This document shows positions 52,970-62,352 of a stretch of DNA of 64,000 nt, piece after piece. Source of the DNA: Nocardioides daeguensis (GTDB lineage: Bacteria; Actinomycetota; Actinomycetes; Propionibacteriales; Nocardioidaceae); contig NZ_JAHTKU010000010.1 in NCBI RefSeq assembly GCF_019192965.1, forward strand, positions 280,057-344,056, given 5' to 3'. The first letter of the stretch is position 1. The number at the start of each line of letters is the position of its first letter. A program made the position numbers and the translations under genes. The notes beneath the pieces are model-generated. The model made no database searches. It was not told where the DNA came from and saw nothing but the letters and a program-made list of their open reading frames with translations.

Positions 52970-53692
52970 GTGAACGAGGGAGTACGGCCGGCGCGACCGC
53001 ATCACAAGGAGACCGACGACGGTCGGCGGATGCGCGAGGTGCTCACCTACACGCGCCGTGGCAGCCGGTTCACCCCGAAGCAGCAGGCCGCGTGGGACAC
53101 GTACGCCGAGCAGTGGGTGATTCCCGACGAGGCGGCTGACCTACCGGACTTCTCGTTCGCCGAGTGGTTCGGCCGTGAGGCGCCGCTCGTCGTCGAGATC
53201 GGCGGCGGTGTCGGCGAGGCGACCGCGGCGCTGGCCGCGACCCGTCCCGAGGTCAACATCCTGGCCCTGGAGGTCTGGGGCCCCGGCGTCGCCGAGGGGC
53301 TGGGTCGGGTGGGCGAGGTCGGTGCGACGAACGTCCGGTTCAGCAGCGTCGATGCCGTGTGGACCCTCGAGCACCTGATCGCGCCCGACTCGATCAGCGA
53401 GCTGTGGACCTTCTTCCCGGACCCGTGGCACAAGAAGCGTCACCACAAGCGGCGCCTGGTCAACCCGGAGTACGCCGCGATGATCGCCTCCCGGCTGGCG
53501 CCGGGCGGCCTGTGGCGGCTGGCCACGGACTGGGCCGACTACGCCGAGCAGATGGTCGAGGTGCTCGACGCCGAGCCGCTGCTCGAGGGCGGGGTCGTCG
53601 AGCGCTGGGCCGAGCGGCCGGTGACGAAGTTCGAGCGCAAGGGCATCGCGAAGGACCGGGTGATCACCGACCTGGCCTACCGGCGGGTCTGA
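52970..53692 (+). CDS. trmB: tRNA (guanine-N7-)-methyltransferase
   Basis: Methylates G46 in the variable loop of tRNA using SAM. The 240-residue protein has LVVEIGGGVGEATAALAATR (SAM motif I), NILALEVWGPGVAEGLGRVG, and the TrmB signature LWTFFPDPWHKKRHHKRRLV. N-terminal ~45 residues are basic, as in other bacterial members. GTG 52970 is chosen because GAGAAT (52958-52963) lies six bases upstream (leaderless); an ATG-led frame eight codons earlier would start before that box. Confidence 0.92.
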   Translation: MNEGVRPARPHHKETDDGRRMREVLTYTRRGSRFTPKQQAAWDTYAEQWVIPDEAADLPDFSFAEWFGREAPLVVEIGGGVGEATAALAATRPEVNILALEVWGPGVAEGLGRVGEVGATNVRFSSVDAVWTLEHLIAPDSISELWTFFPDPWHKKRHHKRRLVNPEYAAMIASRLAPGGLWRLATDWADYAEQMVEVLDAEPLLEGGVVERWAERPVTKFERKGIAKDRVITDLAYRRV

Positions 53693-53831
53693 GCGGCTCC
53701 GCCCACCTGCGCCGCGACGACACACGACGTTCACACAGCCGTCAGGGCGTGTCGCGCTATCGAGCAGGGCAGCGCGGGTACCTTCCCAAGCAGTGGCAGG
53801 TGGGGAAGCCGGCCACATCGGGAGGCCGATC

Positions 53832-53876
53832 GTGAAGATCCACGAACGCGCAGCCCGGTCCGTCTACCAGGGATAG
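53832..53876 (+). CDS. Possible 14-codon leader peptide upstream of phoH2
   Basis: GTG 53832 has GGGAGG 6-7 nt upstream and encodes MKIHERAARSVYQG before TAG 53874-53876. It lies 45 bp before the PIN-PhoH gene, within a 229-bp gap (53693-53921) that also has a CTTCCC…GGGGAAG inverted repeat. It could be a leader peptide; conservation is unknown. No other coding potential is seen in the gap. Confidence 0.35.
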   Translation: MKIHERAARSVYQG

Positions 53877-53921
53877 GGCCGGGCGGCCCCTGGGGGCGCG
53901 TGCGGTCCGGTGAGGTGAGTC

Positions 53922-55253
53922 GTGGGAACCAGTCACGATGGGGCACAGACCAAGACGCAGCGCCGTACGTACGTCCTCGACACCAGCGTGCTGCTGGCCG
54001 ACCCGGGCGCCCTGCGCCGGTTCGCCGAGCACGAGGTGGTTCTCCCGGTGGTCGTGATCACCGAGCTCGAGGGCAAGCGGCACCACCCCGAGCTGGGCTA
54101 CTTCGCCCGCAGCGCGCTGCGGATGCTGGACGAGATGCGGGTCAGCCACGGCCGGCTCGACACGCCTGTGCCCGTGGGCGAGGAGGGGGGCACCGTGCGC
54201 GTCGAGCTCAACCACACCGACGCCTCGTCGCTGCCGTCGGGATTCCGCCTCGGTGACAACGACACGCGCATCCTCGCCGTGGCCCGCAACCTGGCCGACG
54301 AAGGGCACGACGTCACGTTGGTCTCCAAGGACCTGCCGATGCGGATCAAGGCCTCGGCCGTCGGCCTCACGGCGGCGGAGTACCGCGGCGAGACGACAGG
54401 CGACTCCGACACCGGCTACAGCGGCATGGCCGAGATGGAGGTGAGCGGCGCCGAGCTCGACGAGCTGTACGACGATGCGACGCTCGACCTCGCCGACGCC
54501 CGCGAGCTGCCGTGTCACACCGGTCTGGTGCTGCTCTCCGACCGCGGCACCGCGCTGGGGCGGGTCGGGCCCGACAAGCAGGTGCATCTCGTCCGCGGTG
54601 ACCGCGAGGCGTTCGGCATCCACGGTCGCAGCGCCGAGCAGCGGGTCGCCCTCGACCTGCTCCTCGACCCCGAGGTCGGGATCGTGTCCCTCGGTGGCCG
54701 CGCCGGCACCGGCAAGTCGGCGCTCGCCCTGTGCGCCGGCCTCGAGGCCGTCATGGAGCGCCAGCAGCACAAGAAGGTCGTCGTCTTCCGACCGCTGTTC
54801 GCGGTCGGCGGCCAGGAGCTCGGCTACCTGCCGGGCTCGGAGTCGGAGAAGATGTCGCCGTGGGGCCAGGCGGTCTTCGACACCCTCGGTGCCCTGACGT
54901 CCAAGGACGTGGTCGACGAGATCCTCGACCGCGGGATGCTCGAGGTGCTGCCCCTCACCCACATCCGGGGCCGCTCGCTGCACGACTCGTTCGTCATCGT
55001 CGACGAGGCCCAGTCGCTCGAGCGCAACGTGCTGCTCACCGTGCTGTCGCGGATCGGCGCCAACTCCAAGGTGGTGCTCACCCACGACGTCGCCCAGCGC
55101 GACAACCTGCGCGTCGGTCGCCACGACGGTGTCGTCGCCGTCGTCGAGAAGCTCAAGGGGCACCCGCTCTTCGCCCACGTCACCTTGACCAGGTCCGAGC
55201 GCTCGCCGATCGCCGCGCTCGTCACCGAGATGCTGGAGAACGTCGTGGTGTGA
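53922..55253 (+). CDS. phoH2: PhoH2-type protein: PIN domain fused to PhoH ATPase
   Basis: 443 residues. The N-terminal PIN nuclease domain (about 15-165) has [40 protein letters not shown], and [20 protein letters not shown] with [13 protein letters not shown], supplying the acidic metal-binding residues. The PhoH domain (about 235-443) has [20 protein letters not shown] (Walker A) and [20 protein letters not shown] (Walker B). Mycobacterial PhoH2 is an ATP-dependent, sequence-specific RNA helicase/RNase. There it pairs with an upstream antitoxin-like ORF; here only a 14-codon candidate lies upstream. GTG 53922 is preceded by GGTGAGGTGAG. Confidence 0.9.
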   Translation: MGTSHDGAQTKTQRRTYVLDTSVLLADPGALRRFAEHEVVLPVVVITELEGKRHHPELGYFARSALRMLDEMRVSHGRLDTPVPVGEEGGTVRVELNHTDASSLPSGFRLGDNDTRILAVARNLADEGHDVTLVSKDLPMRIKASAVGLTAAEYRGETTGDSDTGYSGMAEMEVSGAELDELYDDATLDLADARELPCHTGLVLLSDRGTALGRVGPDKQVHLVRGDREAFGIHGRSAEQRVALDLLLDPEVGIVSLGGRAGTGKSALALCAGLEAVMERQQHKKVVVFRPLFAVGGQELGYLPGSESEKMSPWGQAVFDTLGALTSKDVVDEILDRGMLEVLPLTHIRGRSLHDSFVIVDEAQSLERNVLLTVLSRIGANSKVVLTHDVAQRDNLRVGRHDGVVAVVEKLKGHPLFAHVTLTRSERSPIAALVTEMLENVVV

Positions 55254-55511
55254 CCGCGGGCCGCTGCGACCTCGGCGGGCGCGTCGTCACCCGGACGGCG
55301 CGCCCACGGCCGTCGGCTGGGGCTCGTGGGACTCGTGTGAACCATGGGTCGACATGCCCCGAAGCAGGTCGGGGGAAAACGGCCGTTCGGTTTGCCTGAG
55401 CCCTCCTGGTCAGGCATGGTGGGCGCTGGCCGCTGGCGGTGACGACAGCGAAGTCGGGCCCGATCGGGCGGTGGCCGCACCCCCCCTGCTGTCGAGCCTG
55501 AAGACGAGCAC
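55254..55511 (+). other. Long intergenic/leader region before the transglycosylase gene
   Basis: A 258-bp gap with no coding potential. Several short self-complementary stretches (CGGGCGCGTCGTCACCCGG-like, GCCTGA…TCAGGC around CCTGGT) suggest a structured leader. I looked for the conserved pieces of the c-di-AMP riboswitch that controls secreted wall hydrolases in actinobacteria and could not find them convincingly. Confidence 0.4.
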
Positions 55512-56174
55512 TTGTCGAAACACGCGAAGCCGGCGCCCAAGCACCGCGGTGCGCCGAAGCACGCCCACATCGCACAGGCGCCGCGCAAGGCCGCCCGCAA
55601 CGTCGTCGTGCTCTCCTCGGTCGCCGTGGCGGTCACGGGGGCATCCGTCGCCGCCGGTGTCGCCGGCCAGCAGACCACGCCGCCCGCCGCGGGCGCCGCC
55701 GACATCGACGCGTTCACCAACGTCGGCGCCAGCGCCCTGCCGACCGAGTCCACCGAGCGCCGCGAGCCCGTCGTCTCCCGCGACGACCGCCGGCCCGAGG
55801 CCGTCTTGGCCAAGTCGATCGACCTCGCCGGCTCCCGCACCGCCGCGATGACCGAGCGCCGTGAGCTCTCCGACTCCGACCCGCGCGACATCGCCCGCGC
55901 CCTGCTCGGCGAGTTCGGGTTCTCGTCGAGCCAGTTCGGCTGCCTCGACTCGCTGTGGACCCGCGAGTCCAACTGGCGGGTCAACGCCGACAACCCGAGC
56001 TCCAGCGCCTACGGCATCCCGCAGGCGCTCCCCGGCTCCAAGATGTCCTCCGCCGGGCCCGACTGGGCACACAACGCGGAGACCCAGATCCGCTGGGGTC
56101 TGGGCTACATCAAGTCCCGCTACGGCAGCCCCTGCGGCGCGTGGGGCCACTCCCAGGGCCACGGCTGGTACTGA
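55512..56174 (+). CDS. Secreted transglycosylase-like protein
   Basis: 220 residues starting at TTG 55512, with GACGAG just upstream. A basic N-terminus (KHAKPAPKHRGAPKHAHIAQ) and a hydrophobic segment (NVVVLSSVAVAVTGASVAAG) form a long signal peptide. The C-terminal ~85 residues match lysozyme-like transglycosylase domains of actinobacterial secreted proteins: FGCLDSLWTRESNWRVNADN (probable catalytic Glu), SSSAYGIPQALPGSKMSSAG, QIRWGLGYIKSRYGSPCGAW and GHSQGHGWY at the end. Two cysteines could form a disulfide. It probably trims peptidoglycan. Confidence 0.85.
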   Translation: MSKHAKPAPKHRGAPKHAHIAQAPRKAARNVVVLSSVAVAVTGASVAAGVAGQQTTPPAAGAADIDAFTNVGASALPTESTERREPVVSRDDRRPEAVLAKSIDLAGSRTAAMTERRELSDSDPRDIARALLGEFGFSSSQFGCLDSLWTRESNWRVNADNPSSSAYGIPQALPGSKMSSAGPDWAHNAETQIRWGLGYIKSRYGSPCGAWGHSQGHGWY

Positions 56175-56177
56175 GCT

Positions 56178-56330
56178 CGATGGCGCGAGCGCGTCGCTCG
56201 TTCCTCGCGCCGCGCTGCCGCGCACGCGGTTGGCTCGTGTAGAGGTCGGCTTCTCGCGGCGGCCGCCGTTCGGCGCCGCGGAAGGCGCCACCCTCGTCGG
56301 CTCCGGTCGCTCCTTCGTCGCTCTCTGCGC
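56178..56330. repeat. 153-bp direct repeat, copy 1
   Basis: Nearly identical to 56373-56525 (offset 195 bp; only about two differences seen). It starts CGATG then CGCGAGCGCGTCGCTCG and ends CTCTCTGCGC. The 42 bp between the copies are unrelated. No start-to-stop gene is convincing, although the GC-rich frames stay open. Confidence 0.85.
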
Positions 56331-56372
56331 CTCCTCGTGCGGCGTCTCCGCGGTGGCCTTGTGGTGATGCCC

Positions 56373-56525
56373 CGATGCCGCGAGCGCGTCGCTCGTTCCT
56401 CGCGCCGCGCTGCCGCGCACGCGGTTGGCTCGTGTAGAGGTCGGCTTCTCGCGGCGGCCGCCGTTCGGCGCCGCGGAAAGCGCCACCCTCGTCGGCTCCG
56501 GTCGCTCCTTCGTCGCTCTCTGCGC
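56373..56525. repeat. 153-bp direct repeat, copy 2
   Basis: Second copy of the 56178-56330 repeat. A third partial copy of the GCGAGCGCGTCGCTCG end lies at 56571-56594, beside the stop of the acyl-CoA synthetase gene. Together they fill the whole 418-bp gap between the transglycosylase and synthetase genes. Confidence 0.85.
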
Positions 56526-56592
56526 TCCGTCGCCCTCGCTTCCCGCGATGACCGCCCCGTGGACGTGCCGGCGCGAGCGCGTCGCTCGTTCC

Positions 56593-58029
56593 TCAGCCCT
56601 CGTCGTTCCTCGTAACGGCCTGGAGCCGTGACTTCTGCACCTTGCCCATCTCGTTGCGGGGCAGCGCGGCGACGAAGCGGATCTCGCGCGGGCGCTTGTG
56701 GGCGCTCAGCTCCGCGCCGACGTACGCCGTGAGCTCGGTGGCGAGGTCGTCGTCGGCGGCCGCCGGGTCGCGGAGGACGACGTAGGCGACGATCCGCTGG
56801 CCCAGGTCGAGGTCGGGAAGGCCGACGACGGCGCACTCGGCGACGGTCGGGTGGCCGAGCAGGGTGGACTCGATCTCGCCCGCCCCGATCCGGTACCCGC
56901 CCGACTTGATCAGGTCGACCGACTCGCGCCCGACGATCCGGTGCCGGCCGTCGGCGTCGATCGCGGCGACGTCGCCGGTGCGGAACCAGCCGTCCTCGGT
57001 CCAGCACTCGGCGGTCGCCTCGGGACGGTTCAGGTAGCCGGCGAACAGGGTGCTGCCGCGGACCTGGAGCCGGCCGACGGACTCGCCGTCGTGCGGGACG
57101 TCGGTGCCGTCCTCGCCGCGCAGCCGGGTCTCGACGCCGCGCACCGGCGTGCCGACCCAACCGGCGCGGGCCGAGCCGTCGGCGCGGGTGGCGACGGTGA
57201 TCAGGGTCTCACTCATGCCGTACCGCTCGACGACGCGGTGCCCGGTGAGCTCCGCGATCCGCTCGAAGACCGGGACGGGCAGCGCGGCGCTGCCCGAGAC
57301 CAGCAGCCGGGCGCTCGCCAGGGCGGCGGCGTGCTCGGGCGCCTCCGCGATCCGGCTCCACACCGTCGGGACGCCGAAGAACAAGGTCGCCCCCGCCCGC
57401 GCCGCGTCGGCGTAGTGCTCAGGGGTCGGTCGACCGACGTGGATCAGCCCGGCGCCCAGCCGCAACGGCCCGAGCACACCCAGGATCAGGCCGTGGACGT
57501 GGAAGAGCGGCAGACCGTGCGCCAAGACGTCCTCGCCCGTCCAGGACCACGCCTCGGCGAGGCCGTCGAGACCGGCCACCAGGGCGCGGCGTGGCAGCAG
57601 CACGCCCTTGGGCAGTCCGGTGGTGCCCGAGGTGTACAAGACGAACGCGATGTGCTCGCCGTCCCGCTCCGCAGGCGGGTACGACGACCGCGCGGTCAGG
57701 TCGACCGCGACGTGGTCGAGCCCGTGGCGGTCTGCCGGAGGCTCGCCCACCCAGCACGAGGGTGCGGCGTCGGTGAGGATGTGCCGCACCTCGGCGACAC
57801 CGGAGTCCGGCGGCACGGGGACGACCGTCAGGCCGGCGCGCAGGGCACCGACCACGGCGACGACGGTCTCCATCGTCGGGGTCGCGTGCACCGCGACCCG
57901 TTCGACGTCGGGCAGCCGCCCGGCGACGACAGCCGCGGCGCCGAGGAGGTCGGCAGGAGACAGCGTCGTACCGCCCACGGTGACGCTTCGGCCATCAGCC
58001 TGCGCCAGGGCGCCCCACAGATCGGTCAC
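56593..58029 (-). CDS. AMP-binding acyl-CoA synthetase (malonyl-CoA synthetase-like)
   Basis: 478 residues of the ANL adenylating superfamily. AFVLYTSGTTGLPKGVLLPR is the AMP/ATP loop, LPLFHVHGLILGVLGPLRLG resembles MatB-type enzymes, RYGMSETLITVATR is the A5 motif, FRTGDVAAIDADGRHRIVGR is A7/A8, and PRNEMGKVQKSRLQ carries the catalytic Lys of A10. The shortish length fits malonyl-CoA or short-chain acyl-CoA synthetases; the substrate is inferred. GTG 58029 lies six bases after GAGAAT (leaderless). Confidence 0.85.
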   Translation of the reverse strand: MTDLWGALAQADGRSVTVGGTTLSPADLLGAAAVVAGRLPDVERVAVHATPTMETVVAVVGALRAGLTVVPVPPDSGVAEVRHILTDAAPSCWVGEPPADRHGLDHVAVDLTARSSYPPAERDGEHIAFVLYTSGTTGLPKGVLLPRRALVAGLDGLAEAWSWTGEDVLAHGLPLFHVHGLILGVLGPLRLGAGLIHVGRPTPEHYADAARAGATLFFGVPTVWSRIAEAPEHAAALASARLLVSGSAALPVPVFERIAELTGHRVVERYGMSETLITVATRADGSARAGWVGTPVRGVETRLRGEDGTDVPHDGESVGRLQVRGSTLFAGYLNRPEATAECWTEDGWFRTGDVAAIDADGRHRIVGRESVDLIKSGGYRIGAGEIESTLLGHPTVAECAVVGLPDLDLGQRIVAYVVLRDPAAADDDLATELTAYVGAELSAHKRPREIRFVAALPRNEMGKVQKSRLQAVTRNDEG

Positions 58030-58160
58030 AGGAGCATTCTCTCCCGGCCCCGCGCCACGCCGACGCCCGGAGTCCACGGTGCGCGTCCTGGCCGCCCGGC
58101 GGGTGCATGATGCGGTCAGGGACGGGACGCGGGTGTCCCGTGCGACGTGAGGAGCCCGCC

Positions 58161-58472
58161 ATGCTGTGGACCATCATCGTGACGATCGTCGGTGGCGCGA
58201 TCATCGGCGTGATCGGCAAGGCCGTCGCCCCGGGGGACCGGACGAAGTTCCCGTTCTGGCTGACCGTGCTGTGCGGCATCGTCGGGATGCTCCTCGGCAG
58301 CTTCCTCTACTGGGGGATCGCCGGGAACGACAACGGGCGCTTCGACGGGCACGCGGCCACCTGGGACAACGCCACGAACGGCATCGACTGGATGCGTCAC
58401 CTGTGGCAGGTCGTCGTCGCCGCCGTCGCGGTGATCGTGGCGGCGGCCCTCACCGGGCGCAGGAAGGCCTGA
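58161..58472 (+). CDS. GlsB/YeaQ/YmgE-like transglycosylase-associated membrane protein
   Basis: 103 residues with three hydrophobic segments: LWTIIVTIVGGAIIGVIGKA, FWLTVLCGIVGMLLGSFLYW and VVVAAVAVIVAAALTG. The glycine-rich GGAIIGVIGKAVAPGD and GIVGMLLGSFL segments are family features of these small stress-linked membrane proteins. The loop between helices 2 and 3 (GNDNGRFDGHAATWDN) is longer than usual. ATG 58161 has GAGGAG 6 nt upstream. Convergent with fumC, 10 bp apart. Confidence 0.82.
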   Translation: MLWTIIVTIVGGAIIGVIGKAVAPGDRTKFPFWLTVLCGIVGMLLGSFLYWGIAGNDNGRFDGHAATWDNATNGIDWMRHLWQVVVAAVAVIVAAALTGRRKA

Positions 58473-58482
58473 GCCCGCCCCC

Positions 58483-59871
58483 TCAGGGGTGGGTCATCGA
58501 CGCCAGGTCGAGCGCGGCGTCCAGCTCCTCGAGACTGAGCTCGCCCCGCTCGACGTACCCCATCGCCAGCACCGTCTCGCGGATGGTGCTGCCCGTGGCG
58601 AGCGCCTGCTTGGCGACCTTGGCGGCCGCCTCGTAGCCGATGTGCTTGTTGAGCGGCGTGACCACCGAGGGTGACGAGGCCGCGTAGCGCAGCATCCGCT
58701 CGGCGTCGGCGGTGATGCCGTCGACGCAGCGCTCGGCGAGCGTCACGGACGCGTTCGACAGCAGCCGCACGGACTCCAGCACGTTGCGGGCCAGGACCGG
58801 CATCGCGACGTTGAGCTCGAAACTGCCGCTCGCGCCGGCGGCGGTGACCGCGGCGTCGTTGCCGATCACCTGCATGCAGACCATCAACGTCGCCTCGGGC
58901 AGCACCGGGTTGACCTTGCCGGGCATGATCGACGAGCCCGGCTGCAGGTCGGGCAGGTGGATCTCCGCGAGTCCGGTGGTCGGCCCCGAGCCCATCCAGC
59001 GCAGGTCGTTGCAGATCTTGGTCAGGCCGACCGCGATCGTCTTCAGCACGCCGCTGAGCTCGACGAGCGAGTCCCGCGTGCCCTGTGCCTCGAAGTGGTT
59101 GCGCGCCTCCGTGAACACCTGCCCGGTCGCCACGCTCAGCGCCTCGATCGCAGCGGCGGCGAAGCCGGGCGGCGTGTTGATGCCGGTGCCGACCGCGGTC
59201 CCGCCGAGCGGCAGCTCCCGCACCCGGGGGAGTACGGCGCCCAGCCGCTCGGCGCCGTACCGGACCGTCGCGGCGTAGCCGCCGAACTCCTGGCCCAGGG
59301 TCACGGGGGTCGCGTCCATCAGGTGCGTCCGCCCCGACTTCACCAGGTCGGCGAACTCGCTCGCCTTGGCCTCCAGCGAGGTGGCGAGCCGGTCGAGTGC
59401 CGGCACCAGCTCGTCGGCGACGGCGAGCGCTGCGGCGACGTGGATCGCCGTGGGGAAGGTGTCGTTGCTCGACTGGCTGGCGTTGACGTGGTCGTTGGGG
59501 TGCGCGGTCACGCCGTCGCGCGCGCACAGCGAGGCGATCACCTCGTTGGCGTTCATGTTGGAGCTGGTGCCGGACCCGGTCTGGAAGACGTCGATCGGGA
59601 ACTGGTCGTCGTACGCGCCCTCGGCGACCGCCTGCGCCGCGGTCGTGATCGCCTCGGCCACCTCGGGATCGAGGACACCCAGGGTCAGGTTGGCGCGGGC
59701 CGCGGCCGCCTTCACGTGGCCGAGGGCGTGGACCAGCGCGGGCTCGATCGGCGTACCGCTGATCGGGAAGTTCTCGACGGCGCGCTGGGTCTGCGCGCGC
59801 CACAAGGCCGCGGCGGGGACGAGGACCTCGCCCATGGAGTCGTGCTCGGTGCGGAAGGCTGCGTCGCTCAC
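58483..59871 (-). CDS. fumC: Fumarate hydratase, class II
   Basis: 462 residues. Interconverts fumarate and malate without an iron-sulfur cluster. [40 protein letters not shown] and [20 protein letters not shown] precede the superfamily signature [15 protein letters not shown], which holds the catalytic serine loop. GTG 59871 follows TAGGCT by six bases (leaderless). A class I fumarase gene lies about 760 bp upstream on the same strand (60630-62321), so the cell has both types. Confidence 0.96.
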   Translation of the reverse strand: MSDAAFRTEHDSMGEVLVPAAALWRAQTQRAVENFPISGTPIEPALVHALGHVKAAAARANLTLGVLDPEVAEAITTAAQAVAEGAYDDQFPIDVFQTGSGTSSNMNANEVIASLCARDGVTAHPNDHVNASQSSNDTFPTAIHVAAALAVADELVPALDRLATSLEAKASEFADLVKSGRTHLMDATPVTLGQEFGGYAATVRYGAERLGAVLPRVRELPLGGTAVGTGINTPPGFAAAAIEALSVATGQVFTEARNHFEAQGTRDSLVELSGVLKTIAVGLTKICNDLRWMGSGPTTGLAEIHLPDLQPGSSIMPGKVNPVLPEATLMVCMQVIGNDAAVTAAGASGSFELNVAMPVLARNVLESVRLLSNASVTLAERCVDGITADAERMLRYAASSPSVVTPLNKHIGYEAAAKVAKQALATGSTIRETVLAMGYVERGELSLEELDAALDLASMTHP

Positions 59872-59905
59872 ACCACGAGCCTACGCACCCCGCGCGCAGC
59901 CCGCG

Positions 59906-60190
59906 TCAGTCGAAGAGCTCGCTGAGCCAGGACTCGCGCTTGCGCTTCTTGTAGTGCCCTTGCTGGGGCGGGTACTGCTGGTGGGGGGCGCGGTAGGCGT
60001 CGTACGGCGCGGTCGGCTGCGGAGCGGTCGGCTGCTGGGCTGCCGGCTGCGGCATGCCGACGGAGCGGTCGATGATCTTGTCGAGCTCGCCGCGGTCGAG
60101 CCACACGCCCCGGCACTGCGGGCAGTAGTCGATCTCGATGCCGTTCCGCTCGCTCATCACCAGCGTGGTCTCGTCGATGGGGCAACGCAT
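59906..60190 (-). CDS. Zinc-ribbon (TFIIB-type) domain protein
   Basis: 94 residues. The N-terminal ~45 form a zf-TFIIB domain: MRCPIDETTLVMSERNGIEI then DYCPQCRGVWLDRGELDKII, with three visible Cys and the family WLDRGEL motif. One of the usual four zinc ligands is replaced (CPID in place of CPxC), with an Asp at that site. A Pro/Gln/Tyr-rich middle and a basic KKRKRESWLSELFD tail follow. Function unknown. ATG 60190 starts 37 bp after the stop of the next upstream gene. Confidence 0.82.
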   Translation of the reverse strand: MRCPIDETTLVMSERNGIEIDYCPQCRGVWLDRGELDKIIDRSVGMPQPAAQQPTAPQPTAPYDAYRAPHQQYPPQQGHYKKRKRESWLSELFD

Positions 60191-60226
60191 GCCTGGTCCA
60201 ACGGACCGCGTGGGCCGAGGGTTCCC

Positions 60227-60592
60227 TCAGTCCTCCCAGGGCGGGCGGTCGTCCATCTTGCGGTAGTACTTCGCCAGGTGGCTCCGCACCCGGTCGACGT
60301 CCTTGTCGGGCAGGTCGACACCACCGCGCGCGCCCTGCATCACGTTGCCGGCGGCCATCACCGCGCGGGGTACGGCGACCAGGCGGTCGTCGACCACGTC
60401 GGCGACGAGCAGCTTGTACGCCGTGAAGTTGTCCTTCTGGTCGGCGTCGTACCAGACGTGGGCGTCGCGGTACCTCTCGTTCGGGCCGTCGTCGGCGCCG
60501 GCCCAGCGCCGCACCCGCTTCTCGGCGGCGGCGCCGTCCCACGCGCGCTCGCGGTCAGCGAGGGGGAGGTCCTGGAATGCGGTCACAGCCAT
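60227..60592 (-). CDS. Hypothetical protein resembling a phage prohead/capsid-associated domain
   Basis: 121 residues. LADRERAWDGAAAEKRVRRW, AHVWYDADQKDNFTAYKLLV and ADVVDDRLVAVPRAVMAAGN, with ARGGVDLPDKDVDRVRSHLA and KYYRKMDDRPP, form a pattern I associate with a small domain attached to phage prohead-protease or portal-region proteins. Here it stands alone in the chromosome with no phage genes nearby. It may be a domesticated phage domain; function unknown. The family assignment is from memory and is tentative. Confidence 0.6.
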   Translation of the reverse strand: MAVTAFQDLPLADRERAWDGAAAEKRVRRWAGADDGPNERYRDAHVWYDADQKDNFTAYKLLVADVVDDRLVAVPRAVMAAGNVMQGARGGVDLPDKDVDRVRSHLAKYYRKMDDRPPWED

Positions 60593-60629
60593 GCCCGGGA
60601 CGTACCCGGACCGGCCGTGCCCACCCGGG

Positions 60630-62321
60630 TCACTCCGCCGAGCGCACCCGGATCCCGGAGATCGGCACCGTCACCGCGCCGCCCGGGTCGGTGAAGAAGT
60701 CGTTGCCCTTGTCGTCGACCACGATGAACGCGGGGAAGTCCTCGACCTCGATCTTCCAGACCGCCTCCATGCCGAGCTCGGGGTACTCGATGACCTCCTG
60801 GCTCTTGATGCAGTCCTGAGCCAGGCGCGCGGCCGGACCGCCGATGGAGCCGAGGTAGAAGCCGCCGTACTCGTGGCACGCCTCGGTGACCTGCTTGGAG
60901 CGGTTGCCCTTGGCGAGCATCACCATCGAGCCGCCGGCGGCCTGGAAGGACTTCACGTAGGAGTCCATCCGCCCGGCCGTGGTCGGGCCGAACGAGCCGG
61001 ACGCCATGCCCTCGGGCGTCTTGGCCGGGCCGGCGTAGTAGACGGGGTGGTTCTTGAGGTAGTCGGGCATCTCCTCGCCCGCGTCCAGGCGCTCCTGGAT
61101 CTTGGCGTGCGCGATGTCGCGGGCGACGACGAGCGGGCCGGTGAGGGAGAGCCTGGTCTTGACCGGGTACGACGACAGCTGGGCGAGGATCTCGTTCATC
61201 GGCCGGTTGAGGTCGACCTTGACGACCTCGCCGCCGGAGATGTCCTCGGCGACGCCGGCGTCGGGCATGTACTGCGCCGGGTCCATCTCGAGCTGCTCGA
61301 GGAAGACGCCCTCGGAGGTGATCTTGCCGAGCGCCTGGCGGTCGGCGGAGCAGGAGACCGCGATCGCGACCGGGCAGGAGGCGCCGTGGCGGGGGAGGCG
61401 GACCACGCGGACGTCGTGGCAGAAGTACTTGCCACCGAACTGGGCGCCGATGCCGAAGGACTGGGTGAGCTTGAAGACCTCCTCCTCCAGCTCGAGGTCG
61501 CGGAAGCCGTGGGCGTCCATCGAGCCCTCGGTGGGGAGGTTGTCGAGGTAGTGCGCGGAGGCGTACTTGGCGGTCTTCAGCGCGAACTCCGCGCTGGTGC
61601 CGCCGATCACCACGGCCAGGTGGTACGGCGGGCAGGCGGCCGTGCCGAGCGAGCGGATCTTCTCGTCGAGGAACTCCAGCATCCGCTTCGGGTTGAGGAT
61701 CGCCTTCGTCTCTTGGAACAGGAACGACTTGTTGGCCGAGCCGCCGCCCTTGGCCATGAAGAGGAACTTGTACTCGGGCGACTTCCCGTCGGCGCCGGGC
61801 GTCGAGTAGAGCTCGATCTGGGCCGGGAGGTTGGAGCCGGTGTTCTTCTCGTCGTACGTCGTCAGCGGCGCGAGCTGGCTGTAGCGCAGGTTGAGCTTGG
61901 TGTAGGCGTCGTAGACGCCCTTGCTGATCCACTCGGCGTCGTCGGCACCGGTGAGTACGCCCTCGGACTTCTTGCCCATCACGATCGCGGTGCCGGTGTC
62001 CTGGCACATCGGCAGCACGCCGCCCGCCGAGATGTTGACGTTCTTGAGCAGGTCGAGCGCGACGAAGCGGTCGTTGCCGGACGCCTCGGGGTCGTCGATG
62101 ATCTTGCGCAGCTGCTTGAGGTGGGCAGGCCGCAGGTAGTGGCTGATGTCGTGCATCGCCTCGGCGGTCAGCTGCTGGATCGCCTCGGGGGAGACCTTGA
62201 GGAAGGTGCGTCCGTCGGGGCCCTCGACCGTCTCGACGCCCTCCTTCGTGATCAACCGGTAGGGCGTGTCGTCCTTGCCGGTGGGGAGGAGGTCGGAGTA
62301 ACGGAACTCAGCTTCAGCCAC
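60630..62321 (-). CDS. Fumarate hydratase, class I (iron-sulfur)
   Basis: 563 residues, single-chain class I enzyme with fused alpha and beta domains. Cluster-ligand cysteines are expected in [15 protein letters not shown], in the conserved [18 protein letters not shown] region and in [33 protein letters not shown] and the C-terminal [20 protein letters not shown] with [13 protein letters not shown] are diagnostic. GTG 62321 is preceded by a TATCCT box 8 nt away. Class I fumarases are oxygen-sensitive; the nearby fumC may serve as the stable backup. Confidence 0.93.
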   Translation of the reverse strand: MAEAEFRYSDLLPTGKDDTPYRLITKEGVETVEGPDGRTFLKVSPEAIQQLTAEAMHDISHYLRPAHLKQLRKIIDDPEASGNDRFVALDLLKNVNISAGGVLPMCQDTGTAIVMGKKSEGVLTGADDAEWISKGVYDAYTKLNLRYSQLAPLTTYDEKNTGSNLPAQIELYSTPGADGKSPEYKFLFMAKGGGSANKSFLFQETKAILNPKRMLEFLDEKIRSLGTAACPPYHLAVVIGGTSAEFALKTAKYASAHYLDNLPTEGSMDAHGFRDLELEEEVFKLTQSFGIGAQFGGKYFCHDVRVVRLPRHGASCPVAIAVSCSADRQALGKITSEGVFLEQLEMDPAQYMPDAGVAEDISGGEVVKVDLNRPMNEILAQLSSYPVKTRLSLTGPLVVARDIAHAKIQERLDAGEEMPDYLKNHPVYYAGPAKTPEGMASGSFGPTTAGRMDSYVKSFQAAGGSMVMLAKGNRSKQVTEACHEYGGFYLGSIGGPAARLAQDCIKSQEVIEYPELGMEAVWKIEVEDFPAFIVVDDKGNDFFTDPGGAVTVPISGIRVRSAE

Positions 62322-62352
62322 GGCTACCGAGGATATCCCGCCCCGGGAACGG

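Noticed and set aside
53693..53921. Riboswitch before phoH2
   Set aside because: No conserved riboswitch core could be recognised; only a short inverted repeat and the 14-codon ORF are seen.
56178..56592. Small genes in the 153-bp duplication
   Set aside because: Open frames exist only because the DNA is GC-rich; they are Arg/Ser-rich, differ between the copies and lack convincing start signals.
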